Origin: Psychromonas sp. L1A2
GTDB lineage: Bacteria > Pseudomonadota > Gammaproteobacteria > Enterobacterales > Psychromonadaceae
Length of the DNA: 64,000 bases
Reading direction: 5' to 3'
NCBI RefSeq assembly: GCF_009828855.1
Contig: NZ_WUAG01000001.1
Span: 496,001 to 560,000 of the forward strand
Shown: piece by piece, positions 37,631 to 47,821 of the stretch
Position numbering within the stretch: the stretch's first letter is position 1
Layout of the letters: every line of letters starts with the position of its first letter
Made by a program: the position numbers and the translations under genes
The notes under the pieces: model-generated
The model's database searches: none
What the model was told of the DNA's origin: nothing
The model's input: only the letters and a program-made list of their open reading frames with translations

Positions 37631-38695
37631 CTATTGTTGTAATTCACCTATTTCTACATCAAGTATTTGTTCTTTACCTTGCCTTAGTATAGTGATTTTT
37701 GTATTGTTTCCGGGTTTGATTTTAGCTATTTTATCCATTGTTACAATTAGGTTGATAGCATCTTCATCACCTATTTTTAAAATAATATCATTTTTCTGCA
37801 TACCTGATTTTTGAGCTGGGCCACCTTCGGTTATTTTTTTAACTATAATACTATTTTTAGCTTCTAATCCCCATAAACGAGCAACTAAAGGATCTAAGTT
37901 TTCAGCTTCAATACCTAATGAGCCACGAATAACGCGTCCATCTTTTATAATACTTTTCATTACATGGGTCACTAAACGATAAGGAATAGCAAAACTGATA
38001 CCATAAGTAACGTTACTGGTGCCTGTGTAGAACTCTGAGGTGTTAATACCAACTAACTCGCCACGACTATTAATCAATGCACCACCTGAGTTACCTTCAT
38101 TAATGGCAGCGTCTGTCTGGATAAAATCTTGACGACCAGTGCTACTCATGCCGCTTCTCCCCAATGCGCTGATCACTCCTTGAGTAATTGTTTGACCAAG
38201 GTTATAAGGGTTTCCTATCGCTAATACTAGATCACCTATTTCAGGAGAGTAATCAGGGTTTTGTGGCATAACAGGGAGATCTTCACCATCAATTTGTAAC
38301 ACGGCTAGGTCAGTAATGATGTCACTGCCGATAATCGTTGCAGTAAATAAGCGTCCATCTTGTAAAGCAATCAGAATTTGATCTGCTTTAGAGATAACAT
38401 GGTAGTTTGTTAGAATGTAGCCTTTCGCATCAAGAATAATACCTGAACCTAAGCCTGTAGGTTGTAGTTGTTGTTTATTCCCTACACTAGAATCAATATA
38501 TTGCTGAGAGTAAATATTTACAACGGAAGGTGCTGATTTTTTAACGGCTTCAGAGTAGCTAATAACCTCTGGTTGATAGCTGGTTTTATTACTTAAACTT
38601 TTAAATATAAGTGGACTATAAATAATTATTCCAGCAAGGAATAATCCACACAGAATAGGTTTAATTAAATAATTTGAATAGAGTTTCAGCTTCAT
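37631..38695 (-). CDS. degS: Envelope stress protease DegS
   Basis: DegS is the inner-membrane-anchored serine protease that senses misfolded outer-membrane proteins and makes the first cut in the anti-sigma factor RseA, freeing sigma-E. The 354 residues have one N-terminal membrane anchor (about 10-30) and a trypsin-like protease domain with the catalytic triad in NYHVI (His), DIITDLAVL (Asp) and EGNSGGAL (Ser). A single C-terminal PDZ domain follows (GIEAENLDP, GPAQKSGMQKNDIILKIGD). One PDZ plus an uncleaved anchor separates it from DegP/DegQ. pykF lies between it and degQ. Confidence 0.94.
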   Translation of the reverse strand: MKLKLYSNYLIKPILCGLFLAGIIIYSPLIFKSLSNKTSYQPEVISYSEAVKKSAPSVVNIYSQQYIDSSVGNKQQLQPTGLGSGIILDAKGYILTNYHVISKADQILIALQDGRLFTATIIGSDIITDLAVLQIDGEDLPVMPQNPDYSPEIGDLVLAIGNPYNLGQTITQGVISALGRSGMSSTGRQDFIQTDAAINEGNSGGALINSRGELVGINTSEFYTGTSNVTYGISFAIPYRLVTHVMKSIIKDGRVIRGSLGIEAENLDPLVARLWGLEAKNSIIVKKITEGGPAQKSGMQKNDIILKIGDEDAINLIVTMDKIAKIKPGNNTKITILRQGKEQILDVEIGELQQ

Positions 38696-38796
38696 ATATT
38701 TTTATTTATACGTAATGGATACAAAAAAATTGAAGTTCAGTATATAGAAAACTAATCGCTGACGGAAAATTACTTTTTATTTTACCAACATCGCGC

Positions 38797-38828
38797 AAAA
38801 AAAAACATCGCCCTAAAGCGATGTTTTG
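38797..38828 (-). terminator. Terminator after pykF
   Basis: Read on the minus strand, a 10-bp stem (AAAACATCGC with GCGATGTTTT, loop of about 6 nt) is followed by nine T, 56 bp after the pykF stop. Confidence 0.9.
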
Positions 38829-38883
38829 TAATGCTAAAAACAATAAATTATAAAATTATTGTCAGTTGTAATTGGTGAAGATA

Positions 38884-40293
38884 TTAAGAAATAACGTGTA
38901 CAGAAGAAGTATTAGTTGTACCTGAGTCAACTAATGCACCTGTTACCATTACTACTTTATCGCCTACAACTACTAAGCCTTGTTCTTTTGCTACATCCAT
39001 ACCTAGTTTGTAGAAATCTTCCATTGAAGCTTGTTGCTCAACAACTTTAGCTGAAACACCTTTAGTTAACGCTAATTGTTGGCGTGTTTTAGGGTTACTA
39101 GTTAATGCTAAGATAGGCATTGATGGGAAGTATTTACGAAGTGAACGAGCAGATTTACCTGCACCAGTTGCAACGATAATTAATTTAGCACCTAATTGCT
39201 CTGCATTTTTTACTGCACCGCTACATACTGCTTCTGTAATACGAAGATCAGTCTCTTTCTCATCCGTTACTGAGTGTAAAACACTGTCTGTACGTGCACA
39301 GATAGAAGCCATAATTTCAACTGCTTCTGCAGGGTATTTGCCTTTAGCAGATTCACCTGAAAGCATTACTGCATCAGTACCATCGATGATTGCATTTGCA
39401 ACATCGCCAGCTTCAGCACGAGTTGGACGAGGATTTTTGATCATAGAATCAAGCATTTGTGTTGCTGTAATAACAGGCTTACGAGCTTTATTCGCTTTTT
39501 CGATCATCATTTTCTGTGCAAAGATTACTTCTTCAACAGGAATTTCAACACCTAAATCACCACGAGCAACCATGATAGCGTCAGAAACCGCTAGGATTTC
39601 ATCAAAGTTATCAACACCTTCTTGGTTTTCAATTTTAGAGATAATTTGAATCTTTTCACCGCCGTTTGCTTTTAATAGCTCACGAATTTCTAATACGTCT
39701 TCTTTCTTACGAATAAATGATGCTGCAATGAAGTCGACATCTTGTTCACAACCAAAGATTAAATCACCTTTATCTTTCTTAGATAAAGCAGGTAGTTGAA
39801 CTTTAACACCTGGTAGGTTAACGCCTTTGTTTTCACCTAACTCACCCGTGTTCATTACAGTACAAACAACGTTTGTATCTGTGATGCTTTTAACTGTCAT
39901 TTCGATTAGACCATCGTCTAATAATACAGTGTTACCAATCACTAGATCTTTTGTTAGGTTTTCGTAAGTTACTGCTACGATAGTGTTATCACCAACGATT
40001 GTTTGGTCAGTAGAAAGTGTGAACTCTTGACCTGCAGTTAATAATACATCGTTACCGTTCTCTAATTTAACAGTACGGATTTCTGGGCCTTTAGTATCTA
40101 GTAGTACCGCAACATTTTTGCCTGTTTCTTCACATACTTCGCGGATACGCGTGATACGAGTTCCATGTTCAACGAAGTCACCATGTGAAAAGTTAAGACG
40201 CATTACATTCATGCCGTTCTCAACTAGTTTTGTTAACATTTCTTTAGATTCTGATTTTGGGCCTATCGTACATACTATTTTAGTTTTTCTCAC
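38884..40293 (-). CDS. pykF: Pyruvate kinase I
   Basis: PykF converts phosphoenolpyruvate and ADP to pyruvate and ATP, the last step of glycolysis. The 469 residues match the fructose-1,6-bisphosphate-activated type I enzyme: [34 protein letters not shown], the active-site segment [42 protein letters not shown], and the C-terminal effector domain with [14 protein letters not shown]. It has its own terminator and sits between degS and degQ, which are adjacent in E. coli. Confidence 0.96.
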   Translation of the reverse strand: MRKTKIVCTIGPKSESKEMLTKLVENGMNVMRLNFSHGDFVEHGTRITRIREVCEETGKNVAVLLDTKGPEIRTVKLENGNDVLLTAGQEFTLSTDQTIVGDNTIVAVTYENLTKDLVIGNTVLLDDGLIEMTVKSITDTNVVCTVMNTGELGENKGVNLPGVKVQLPALSKKDKGDLIFGCEQDVDFIAASFIRKKEDVLEIRELLKANGGEKIQIISKIENQEGVDNFDEILAVSDAIMVARGDLGVEIPVEEVIFAQKMMIEKANKARKPVITATQMLDSMIKNPRPTRAEAGDVANAIIDGTDAVMLSGESAKGKYPAEAVEIMASICARTDSVLHSVTDEKETDLRITEAVCSGAVKNAEQLGAKLIIVATGAGKSARSLRKYFPSMPILALTSNPKTRQQLALTKGVSAKVVEQQASMEDFYKLGMDVAKEQGLVVVGDKVVMVTGALVDSGTTNTSSVHVIS

Positions 40294-40477
40294 CGTCTTT
40301 TCTCCAAGAGTGATTGTGCTTTTTTACTTACTTTTACTTACAAATTTTATTGTAACTTTCATTTTTATAATTTATGGCGTGCATTTTACAAGAAATTATC
40401 GAATAAAAAATTATTTATAATCAATAAAGGCTTATTAAACGCATATTTGTGTAAATTTATTACATTTTTATGTGATC

Positions 40478-41833
40478 TCAGTCGAGTATTATGTAAATGG
40501 GGCGGTTATTACGCATGATATTTAAGGCTCTCATGTTTTTAGCTTTCTTAAGTTCAGTCATAAGTTGTTGCTGATTTGTAACTTTAGTACGGTTTACTGC
40601 AATAATGACGTCTCCTTTAATGATTCCTAAACGATCTGCTTCCGAATTTATTTCGACTCGAGCTACATTGACTCCAGGAATAAGCTGTCCTTTTTCTGCG
40701 TCTTTTAATATCGCACCTTCAAATATGATAGTAGGGGAGGGAGTTACTGTTGATAATGTTGAGCCTTTACCACCTAAAGTCACGATAATTGTTTTTTCTT
40801 GATCGTCTTGCATAACATCTAAGGTGACTTTTTTCCCTGCGCTTAACGTACCTATTTTAGCGCGCAACGCAGCAAACGATCTTATATTGGTACCGTTAAC
40901 GGAAGTGATCACATCACCCGCTTTTAGCCCTGCTTTATCCGCGGCTGAATTTGGTGTTACTTGATAGATGAATGCGCCATGATTGATCTCTAACTCAAAA
41001 CTTTTTGCTAACTCAGGTGTTACTTCTCCACCTTTTATACCTAATATTCCACGGCGAATTTCTCCAAATTCTAATAATTGTTGTGATAAGTTTTTTACCA
41101 TATTGGCTGGAATGGCAAAGGCAATTCCAATATTTCCACCATTAGGACCTAAAATAGCGGTGTTAATGCCGATCAGCTCGCCTTTTAAGTTTAATAATGC
41201 ACCACCTGAGTTTCCGCTGTTAATAGCAGCATCGGTTTGGATATAATTTTCTAAGTTTTGTAAGTTAAGTCCACTACGACCGAGTGCGCTGACAATACCC
41301 GAAGTCACTGTTTGTCCTAAACCAAATGGGTTGCCTATCGCAATGGTAAAGTCGCCAACCTGTAATTTGTCTGAATCTGCGAATGTGATTTCGACTAAAG
41401 GATATTTACTTTTTATTTGCAGTAATGCAACATCACTTTGCGGATCTTGTCCAACTACTGTCGCTTCATATTGACGACCAGAGATAAGGCTGATAATTAT
41501 CTTATCTGCATGTTCAATTACATGGTAATTAGTAATGATGTAACCTTTATCGGCATCAATTATCACACCTGAACCTAATCCTGAAAAAGGTTGAGATTTA
41601 GTTTGTACTGAAGAGTTAGGCGTTAAGAAATCTAATAAATTCTTTGGGTTTTGAGATGATATTTTATTACCTCCTGAAACTGAAATATCTACAACTGCTG
41701 GACTGACCTTTTTTATAAGGGGAGCAAGGCTAGGTAAATTATTTCCATCAATTGCAGTTGGTAACACTGCGCTAACATTAACACTGGTCAATATTAGAAT
41801 TGAAAGCAGTAGGGCTTGTATAAAACCACTCAT
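40478..41833 (-). CDS. degQ: Periplasmic serine endoprotease DegQ/DegP family
   Basis: This is a periplasmic HtrA protease that degrades or holds misfolded envelope proteins. The 451 residues start with a signal peptide (cleavage near VNVSA, residue 22). The protease domain carries the triad in NYHVIEHA (His), SDVALLQ (Asp) and NSGNSGGALLN (Ser). Two PDZ domains follow (GILGIKGGEVTPELA, KAGLKAGDVITSVNG; then VARVEINSEADRLGIIKGDVIIAVN). Length and the absence of a long Q-linker favour DegQ over DegP. A strong AAGGAG ribosome binding site precedes the ATG. Confidence 0.93.
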   Translation of the reverse strand: MSGFIQALLLSILILTSVNVSAVLPTAIDGNNLPSLAPLIKKVSPAVVDISVSGGNKISSQNPKNLLDFLTPNSSVQTKSQPFSGLGSGVIIDADKGYIITNYHVIEHADKIIISLISGRQYEATVVGQDPQSDVALLQIKSKYPLVEITFADSDKLQVGDFTIAIGNPFGLGQTVTSGIVSALGRSGLNLQNLENYIQTDAAINSGNSGGALLNLKGELIGINTAILGPNGGNIGIAFAIPANMVKNLSQQLLEFGEIRRGILGIKGGEVTPELAKSFELEINHGAFIYQVTPNSAADKAGLKAGDVITSVNGTNIRSFAALRAKIGTLSAGKKVTLDVMQDDQEKTIIVTLGGKGSTLSTVTPSPTIIFEGAILKDAEKGQLIPGVNVARVEINSEADRLGIIKGDVIIAVNRTKVTNQQQLMTELKKAKNMRALNIMRNNRPIYIILD

Positions 41834-42060
41834 TTTAACTCCTTATGCATTATTACAGAATTTATTCGTTGTATTAATTTGTTACTCTTCATAAAAGTAA
41901 GCCCTGTATAATAATAGCTAAACTTTTTTAAAGTATTTATTTCTGCTGTTTTTCGCGAGATATGCCTCAAAAATTATTTAACATTTTAAATGTCTCTGTA
42001 TAAAATACTTGTAAATATGTTATATAAAAGATTAATTTACTGATTTATTAAGACATTAAT

Positions 42061-43170
42061 GTGACGCCACTTTCTTTATATCAAGCAGATTTATTAAAAC
42101 CTACCTTTTTTGCTGACGACGCACAGTTGCAAGCAATTACTATGCTACAACGATTATATGATGAATTGTTAATAAATCAGACTGAAACTCCGCCAAAAAG
42201 TTCTCTATTTAAGCGTTTGTTTAATTCAGCACCTAAACCTAAAAGCACCATAAAAGGTCTTTATTTTTATGGTGGGGTTGGACGAGGAAAAACCTACCTT
42301 GTTGATCTATTCTTTCATAGCATCCAAGGTAAACGTAAAAAACGTCTGCATTTTCACCACTTCATGTTACAGGTACATAAACAACTAACCTTATTACAAG
42401 GACAAGTCGACCCGTTAAAGGAAATAGCGAAACAATTTGCCAGTGAAACTGACATTATTTGTTTCGATGAATTTTTTGTTGAAGACATAACAGATGCAAT
42501 GATTTTAGCAGGCATGTTTGAAGCATTATTTGCTGAAGGAGTTGTATTAGTTGCAACGTCTAATATCCATCCTGATCACCTTTATCGAAATGGTTTACAA
42601 AGAGCACGTTTTTTACCTGCGATTGATCTTATTAATCAACATTGTGAAATATTTAACTTAGATGGTGGTAAAGATTATCGTTTAGGTCGTTTAATTGACG
42701 CTGAAATTTACCATTACCCTCTTAATCAACAAGCAACATTGCAGATTAAAAATAGTTTTGAAACTTTTTCCTCTGGTGATAAAGAATACGATCAAACAAT
42801 TACTATTAATGATCGTCCTCTCAATATTATTGCTAAGAGTACTGACACACTTAGTATAGAATTCAGTGAATTGTGTGATGGGCCGCGTAGCGTACATGAC
42901 TATATTGAATTAGCCATCCTATACCGCACTGTATTAGTGTCTAATATTCCACAAATGACTGAACAACATAATGATTTAAGTAGGCGCTTTATTGCAATGG
43001 TTGATGAATTTTACGACCGAAATGTTGTTCTAATCATGTCTGCTGAAGTCAGTGTATTGGAATTGTATAAAGGCACTCGTCTTGCTTTTGAGTTTCAGCG
43101 TTGTGTTTCTCGCTTGCTAGAAATGCAAAGTAAAACTTACTTAAGTAAAGCCCATCATCTCGATATATAA
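42061..43170 (+). CDS. zapE: Cell division ATPase ZapE (AFG1 family)
   Basis: ZapE is an AFG1/LACE1-type P-loop ATPase that in E. coli associates with the FtsZ ring and affects its stability, mainly under low oxygen. The 369 residues align throughout with E. coli ZapE: Walker A FYGGVGRGKTYLVDLF, LHFHHFML, Walker B IICFDEFFVEDITDAM, ATSNIHPDHLYRNGLQRARFLPAI, and FQRCVSRLLEMQS. The start is a GTG at 42061 that fits the family N-terminus; an overlapping ATG is out of frame. In many relatives zapE lies next to degQ and rplM-rpsI, as here. Confidence 0.94.
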   Translation: MTPLSLYQADLLKPTFFADDAQLQAITMLQRLYDELLINQTETPPKSSLFKRLFNSAPKPKSTIKGLYFYGGVGRGKTYLVDLFFHSIQGKRKKRLHFHHFMLQVHKQLTLLQGQVDPLKEIAKQFASETDIICFDEFFVEDITDAMILAGMFEALFAEGVVLVATSNIHPDHLYRNGLQRARFLPAIDLINQHCEIFNLDGGKDYRLGRLIDAEIYHYPLNQQATLQIKNSFETFSSGDKEYDQTITINDRPLNIIAKSTDTLSIEFSELCDGPRSVHDYIELAILYRTVLVSNIPQMTEQHNDLSRRFIAMVDEFYDRNVVLIMSAEVSVLELYKGTRLAFEFQRCVSRLLEMQSKTYLSKAHHLDI

Positions 43171-43471
43171 TAGTTATCTTCATCTTCTGTTATTTTGTTA
43201 ATTAACATGAGTGGAACACTTAATTACACTGATTGTTAACAACTATTTACAGGCTGTGAGAAACTTGTTCATAAAGTTGCAATAAACAGGTGATCTCTGG
43301 CTCAGTTTTCTATATAATCTGGCCGCCCACGTTATCCACCTCCCCAGATAGTTATGGTGGATCTGTTTACGCTAGACGTATTCGAAGGGATACGGAAAGG
43401 CGAAAAATACATTTTTGGCTACAATTTATGTAGTCATATTTTTTTTAAATCATTAATTTGGGTATAACTTA
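43171..43471 (+). promoter_or_regulatory. rplM-rpsI promoter and structured leader
   Basis: A clear -10 box TATAAT (43313-43318) predicts a start near 43325, although the -35 is weak. The leader of about 145 nt has two stem-loops: ATCCACC with GGTGGAT (43334-43362) and CGTATTC paired with GGATACG (about 43377-43395). Autogenous control by L13 or S9 through such a leader is known in other bacteria; for this sequence it is inference. The upstream part of the gap (43171-43300) shows nothing else. Confidence 0.55.
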
Positions 43472-43900
43472 ATGAAAACTTTTGTTGCAAAACCAGCTGA
43501 AGTAAAACGCGACTGGTTCGTAGTTGACGCTGAAGGCAAAACACTAGGTCGTTTAGCTACTGAAATCGCTTTACGTTTACGTGGTAAACACAAAGCTGAA
43601 TACACACCTCACGTAGATACTGGTGATTACATCATCGTTATCAATGCTGAGAAAGTTACTGTAACTGGTAACAAAGCTAAAGGTAAAATTTACTACCACC
43701 ACACAGGTTTCATCGGTGGCATTAAAGCAATTAGCTTTGAAGACTTGATCGTACGTGCTCCTGAGCGTGTTATTGAAAAAGCTGTAAATGGTATGTTACC
43801 ACGTGGACCTTTAGGTCGCGCAATGTACCGTAAATTGAAAGTTTATGCTGGTACTGAGCATCAACATTCTGCACAGCAACCACAAGTTTTAGACATCTAA
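43472..43900 (+). CDS. rplM: 50S ribosomal protein L13
   Basis: L13 binds 23S rRNA early in large-subunit assembly. The 142 residues show [29 protein letters not shown] in shortened family form, [43 protein letters not shown] and [11 protein letters not shown]. It is followed by rpsI after 15 bp, the universal order. Confidence 0.98.
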   Translation: MKTFVAKPAEVKRDWFVVDAEGKTLGRLATEIALRLRGKHKAEYTPHVDTGDYIIVINAEKVTVTGNKAKGKIYYHHTGFIGGIKAISFEDLIVRAPERVIEKAVNGMLPRGPLGRAMYRKLKVYAGTEHQHSAQQPQVLDI

Positions 43901-43915
43901 TAGGAATATAAAACA

Positions 43916-44305
43916 ATGGCAAATCAATACTACGGCACAGGTCGTCGCAAAAGCTCTACAGCTCGTGTGTTTATGAAAGCAGGTAGTGGTCAAATCACTA
44001 TCAACAAACGTAACTTAGATGAATACTTCGGTCGTGAAACTGCATGTATGGTTGTTCGTCAACCATTAGTGTTAGTAGATTCAGCTGAAAAATTCGACCT
44101 AAACATCACTGTTAAAGGTGGTGGTACAACTGGTCAATCTGGTGCAATCCGTTTAGGTATCACTCGTGCATTAATGCAGTTTGATGAGACACTACGTTCT
44201 GAATTACGTGGTGCAGGCTTCGTAACACGTGATGCTCGTAAAGTTGAACGTAAGAAAGTCGGTTTACATAAAGCACGTAAACGTCCACAGTTCTCTAAAC
44301 GTTAA
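43916..44305 (+). CDS. rpsI: 30S ribosomal protein S9
   Basis: S9 is a small-subunit head protein whose C-terminal tail reaches the P-site tRNA. The 129 residues contain [16 protein letters not shown], the [19 protein letters not shown] core, [20 protein letters not shown], and the terminal SKR. Transcription ends at the hairpin at 44325-44357. Confidence 0.98.
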   Translation: MANQYYGTGRRKSSTARVFMKAGSGQITINKRNLDEYFGRETACMVVRQPLVLVDSAEKFDLNITVKGGGTTGQSGAIRLGITRALMQFDETLRSELRGAGFVTRDARKVERKKVGLHKARKRPQFSKR

Positions 44306-44324
44306 TTTCGTTTTTACGAATTGC

Positions 44325-44357
44325 AAAAAAGCCCAGTTTTTACTGGGCTTTTTTTTA
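44325..44357 (+). terminator. Terminator after rpsI
   Basis: An 11-bp GC-rich stem (AAAAGCCCAGT with ACTGGGCTTTT, 4-nt loop) merges into a long T-run, 20 bp after the stop. Confidence 0.92.
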
Positions 44358-44416
44358 CTTGTTTTTTAGTGAAGCGGGCTTTAAGGTTAATAAATTAATT
44401 ATAATAGGAGAAGGTC

Positions 44417-44941
44417 ATGCTGAATGAGACCATGGTTGAAAAGTTGAATGAACAAATTAATTTAGAGTTTTACTCTTCAAATTTGTATTTGCAAATGAGT
44501 GCTTGGTGTGAAGACAAAGGCTATGAAGGCGCTGCGACTATGTTGCGTACGCATGCAACAGAAGAAATGGAACACATGAATCGTTTGTTCACTTATGTTA
44601 GCGAAACCGGTGCATTACCTATCCTAGGTTCAATTGATGCTCCTCCTGTTGACTTTGAATCATTGAAAGATGTGTTTCAAGCAACTTATGAGCATGAATG
44701 TTTAATTACTAAAGAAATTAATGAATTAACTCATGTTGCATTTACTACACATGATTATTCTACGTTCAATTTCTTACAGTGGTATGTAGCAGAACAGCAT
44801 GAAGAAGAGAAACTGTTTAAAGGTATTTTAGATAAAATTTCTTTAGTTGGTGAAGATGGTAAAGCACTGTATTGGATTGATAAAGATCTTGCTGAAATTG
44901 CAAAATCTGGATCAACATCAATTATGGATTCAGCAGTTTAA
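44417..44941 (+). CDS. ftnA: Bacterial non-heme ferritin FtnA
   Basis: FtnA stores iron as a ferric mineral inside a 24-subunit shell. The 174 residues match E. coli FtnA ([23 protein letters not shown] in family form) with the ferroxidase ligands visible: Glu in NLEFYSS, Glu and His in [10 protein letters not shown], Glu in YEHE and the EQHEEEKLF pair. It has an AGGAGAAGG ribosome binding site. It lies between rpsI and petA, where relatives have no gene, and it is isolated by terminators on both sides. I see no Fur box in the short upstream gap. Confidence 0.95.
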   Translation: MLNETMVEKLNEQINLEFYSSNLYLQMSAWCEDKGYEGAATMLRTHATEEMEHMNRLFTYVSETGALPILGSIDAPPVDFESLKDVFQATYEHECLITKEINELTHVAFTTHDYSTFNFLQWYVAEQHEEEKLFKGILDKISLVGEDGKALYWIDKDLAEIAKSGSTSIMDSAV

Positions 44942-44988
44942 ACCTACAATATTAATCAGTCTTTTTGACGTAAAGCAATTCTAATGAG

Positions 44989-45018
44989 AGCATGGTCAAT
45001 TAAGCCGTGCTTTTTTTG
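44989..45018 (+). terminator. Terminator after ftnA
   Basis: A 7-bp stem (AGCATGG with CCGTGCT, one G-T pair, 9-nt loop) is followed by seven T, about 50 bp after the ftnA stop. Confidence 0.7.
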
Positions 45019-45189
45019 TATTTCCCCGTCAAAAGTAATGGTAATGGCTTGTAAATGAGGGATGATTTCTTTAAAATTCAGCCAGTTTTTATGTACATTC
45101 GTAATTCATGTTTCAACGGATTGATGTAAACCCCCCAGTTTTGTATTTTTTGAACTGCTTTTTTAGTAGCTCACAATGGAGATGGTTAA

Positions 45190-45780
45190 ATGAGCAATGT
45201 GCCTGTTAATTCTGGTCGTCGCAAGTTTCTAACGCTAACAACGGGAGTTGTTGGTGCTGTAGGAGCTGCCGCAGTAGCAGTTCCTTTTGTGAAATCTTGG
45301 AGTCCAAGTGAAAAAGCTAAAGCTGCTGGTGCGCCAGTTAGTGTTGATATTAGCAAAATTCAACCAGGACAACTAATTCGTGTCGAATGGCGAGGTAAAC
45401 CTGTATGGGTCGTATCGCGCACACAAAAAGTAATTGAAGAACTAGCTACATTAGATAGTAAATTACGTGATCCTGAGTCTAAAGAACCCCAACAACCTGA
45501 ATATGCGACTAATGCAGGCCGTTCTTTAAAACCTGATTTATTTCTTGCTGTTGGTATCTGTACTCATTTAGGTTGTTCACCAACTTATTTGCCAGATTCT
45601 TTTAGTGAGCAAGTTGAAGGTGTTGAATCTGGATTTTTCTGCCCATGTCACGGTTCAAAATTTGATATGGCAGGGCGCGTATTTCAAAATGTACCAGCAC
45701 CATTAAACTTAGTGATACCTCCGCATCATTATGTGGATGAGACAAATATCCTAATTGGCGTAGACAAAGGAGATGCCTAA
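45190..45780 (+). CDS. petA: Ubiquinol-cytochrome c reductase iron-sulfur (Rieske) subunit
   Basis: This is the Rieske protein of the cytochrome bc1 complex, which takes electrons from ubiquinol. The 196 residues start with a twin-arginine type signal anchor (SGRRKFLTLTTG followed by a hydrophobic stretch). The soluble domain holds the two cluster-binding boxes CTHLGC (about 124-129) and CPCHGS (about 151-156). It overlaps the petB start by one base, in the operon petABC. The Tat pathway is the expected export route for this family. Confidence 0.97.
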   Translation: MSNVPVNSGRRKFLTLTTGVVGAVGAAAVAVPFVKSWSPSEKAKAAGAPVSVDISKIQPGQLIRVEWRGKPVWVVSRTQKVIEELATLDSKLRDPESKEPQQPEYATNAGRSLKPDLFLAVGICTHLGCSPTYLPDSFSEQVEGVESGFFCPCHGSKFDMAGRVFQNVPAPLNLVIPPHHYVDETNILIGVDKGDA

Positions 45781-47057
45781 TGCTTAAAAAATTAGTGATG
45801 GGCGGCATCGATTGGATCGATACTCGTATCCCAATGACGGAAACGTGGAATAAACATCTTGCACAATATCCGACACCCGTTAACTTTAACTTTTGGTACT
45901 TTTTTGGTTCTTTAGCAATGTTAGTGCTAGTTAACCAACTTCTAACAGGTATCTGGTTAACTATGCATTATAACCCATCTGCTGCAGGTGCATTTGCTTC
46001 TGTTGAGTACATCATGCGCGATGTGCCTTATGGTTGGTTATTACGTTATATGCATTCCACTGGTGCTTCTGCATTTTTTGTTGTTGTTTACTTGCATATG
46101 TTCCGTGGATTAATTTACGGTTCATACCAAAAACCACGTGAGCTTATTTGGATCTTCGGTATGTTGATCTTCTTAGTGTTAATGGCTGAAGCATTCATGG
46201 GTTACTTACTACCTTGGGGACAAATGTCTTTCTGGGGAGCACAAGTAATTATCTCACTATTTGGTGCTATTCCAATTATTGGTGATGACTTAACACTATG
46301 GATACGTGGTGATTATGTTATCTCTGGTGCAACACTTAACCGTTTCTTTGCATTACATGTTGTGGCGTTACCATTAGCATTAGTGGCATTGGTCTTTTTA
46401 CACATTGTTGCTTTACACGAAGTGGGTTCTAATAATCCCGATGGCGTTGAGATTAAACGTAAAAAAGGTTCAGCAACAGAAGAAGAAAAAGGTAAATTTA
46501 CTTTCCATAAGCAATACAGTGGTAAGAAAGATATTGTTGATGCTATTCCTTTCCATCCGTATTTTACGGTGAAAGATATCATGGGTGTCTCATTCTTTTT
46601 GATTTGTTTTTGTGCTGTGCTTTTCTTCATTCCAGAAGGTGGTGGTTACTTACTTGAAGCGCCTAACTTTGAAGCTGCAAATGGTTTGAAAACACCAGAT
46701 CATATTGCTCCAGTTTGGTATTACACGCCTTACTATGCAATTTTACGTGCGATTCCTGACAAACTAATTGGTGTTGTCTTCTTTGGTGGTTCTATTGCAA
46801 TTCTGTTCTTATTGCCATGGTTAGATCGTTGTAAAGTAAAATCAATACGTTACCGTAGTTGGAAACATAAACTAAATATTACACAATTCATTATCTGTTT
46901 CATTGTATTGGGTGTGTTAGGTACTTTAGTTGCAACGCCTTTATATACATTGATTGCTCAAATTGCATCTGTCGGATATTTCGGCTTCTTTATTGCACTG
47001 TTTATTTACAGTAAAAATGAAAAAACTAAGCCACTACCAACGAGGTTGAAACACTAA
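45780..47057 (+). CDS. petB: Ubiquinol-cytochrome c reductase cytochrome b
   Basis: Cytochrome b is the membrane core of the bc1 complex, with two b hemes and the Qo and Qi quinone sites. The 425 residues show eight or so membrane helices, with WYFFGSLAMLVLVNQLLTGIWL, the heme-ligand helix LLRYMHSTGASAFFVVVYLHMFRG, GYLLPWGQMSFWGAQV and the second ligand pair in FFALHVVALPLAL and VFLHIVALHE. The Qo-site PEWY motif seen in many relatives reads PVWY here. It overlaps both neighbours by one base. Confidence 0.97.
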   Translation: MLKKLVMGGIDWIDTRIPMTETWNKHLAQYPTPVNFNFWYFFGSLAMLVLVNQLLTGIWLTMHYNPSAAGAFASVEYIMRDVPYGWLLRYMHSTGASAFFVVVYLHMFRGLIYGSYQKPRELIWIFGMLIFLVLMAEAFMGYLLPWGQMSFWGAQVIISLFGAIPIIGDDLTLWIRGDYVISGATLNRFFALHVVALPLALVALVFLHIVALHEVGSNNPDGVEIKRKKGSATEEEKGKFTFHKQYSGKKDIVDAIPFHPYFTVKDIMGVSFFLICFCAVLFFIPEGGGYLLEAPNFEAANGLKTPDHIAPVWYYTPYYAILRAIPDKLIGVVFFGGSIAILFLLPWLDRCKVKSIRYRSWKHKLNITQFIICFIVLGVLGTLVATPLYTLIAQIASVGYFGFFIALFIYSKNEKTKPLPTRLKH

Positions 47058-47794
47058 TGAAAAAATTATTGATAGCCTTAGTGGCACTTTTACCTAGTTT
47101 GGCATTTGCCAGTGGTGCAGCAGTTCATTTAGATAAAGCTAATTATGATTTGTCGGATAAAGCGTCATTACAAAATGGTGCAAAATTATTCATGAACTAT
47201 TGTTCAGCTTGTCATTCTACAGCACATCAACGCTACCAACGTGTGGCAACTGATTTAGGTATTCCAGATCAGTTAATGAAAGATAATCTGATTTTTACAG
47301 ATAGTAAAATTGGTGAGCTAATGATTAACAGCATGGAGAAAAAAGATGCTGCTAAATGGTTTGGCAACCCTCCATTAGATTTGACATTAGAAGCTCGTTT
47401 ACGTGGACCTGATTGGATTTACACTTACTTACGTTCTTTCTATAAAGATCCTACTCGCCCATTTGGTGTGAATAATGTTGTCTTTAAAGATGTGGGTATG
47501 CCACATGTGTTAGAAGAGTTACAAGGTATACCAACGGCTATTACTGAAACTCATGTCGATGATCAAGGTGTAGAACATGTTACTGTTGTCGGACTTGAAA
47601 GTAGTGGTACAGGTGAGATGTCATCCGATGAGTATGACGAAGCGGTACTAGATCTGGTAAACTTCCTAGTCTATTCAGGAGAGCCGAATAAACTTGAACG
47701 TCAAAGCTTAGGTTTTTGGGTAATCGGTTTCTTAATAATCTTATTTATACTGAGTTACTTATTGAAGAAAGAGTACTGGCGCGATATTCACTAA
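47057..47794 (+). CDS. petC: Ubiquinol-cytochrome c reductase cytochrome c1
   Basis: Cytochrome c1 passes electrons from the Rieske centre to soluble cytochrome c in the periplasm. The 245 residues start with a signal peptide (cleavage near FASG, residue 18). They contain a single heme c site CSACH (Cys49, Cys52, His53), a probable methionine ligand in VGMPHVLEELQG, and one C-terminal membrane anchor (FWVIGFLIILFILSYLL). It completes petABC and is followed by a strong terminator. Confidence 0.96.
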   Translation: MKKLLIALVALLPSLAFASGAAVHLDKANYDLSDKASLQNGAKLFMNYCSACHSTAHQRYQRVATDLGIPDQLMKDNLIFTDSKIGELMINSMEKKDAAKWFGNPPLDLTLEARLRGPDWIYTYLRSFYKDPTRPFGVNNVVFKDVGMPHVLEELQGIPTAITETHVDDQGVEHVTVVGLESSGTGEMSSDEYDEAVLDLVNFLVYSGEPNKLERQSLGFWVIGFLIILFILSYLLKKEYWRDIH

Positions 47795-47821
47795 GCACTA
47801 ACACTTTTTCTATTATCTTCT

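Noticed and set aside
40322-40341. Tandem 10-bp repeat (TTTTACTTAC twice) upstream of pykF
   Set aside because: Only two units, AT-rich, and without link to a known operator; it may be simple slippage.
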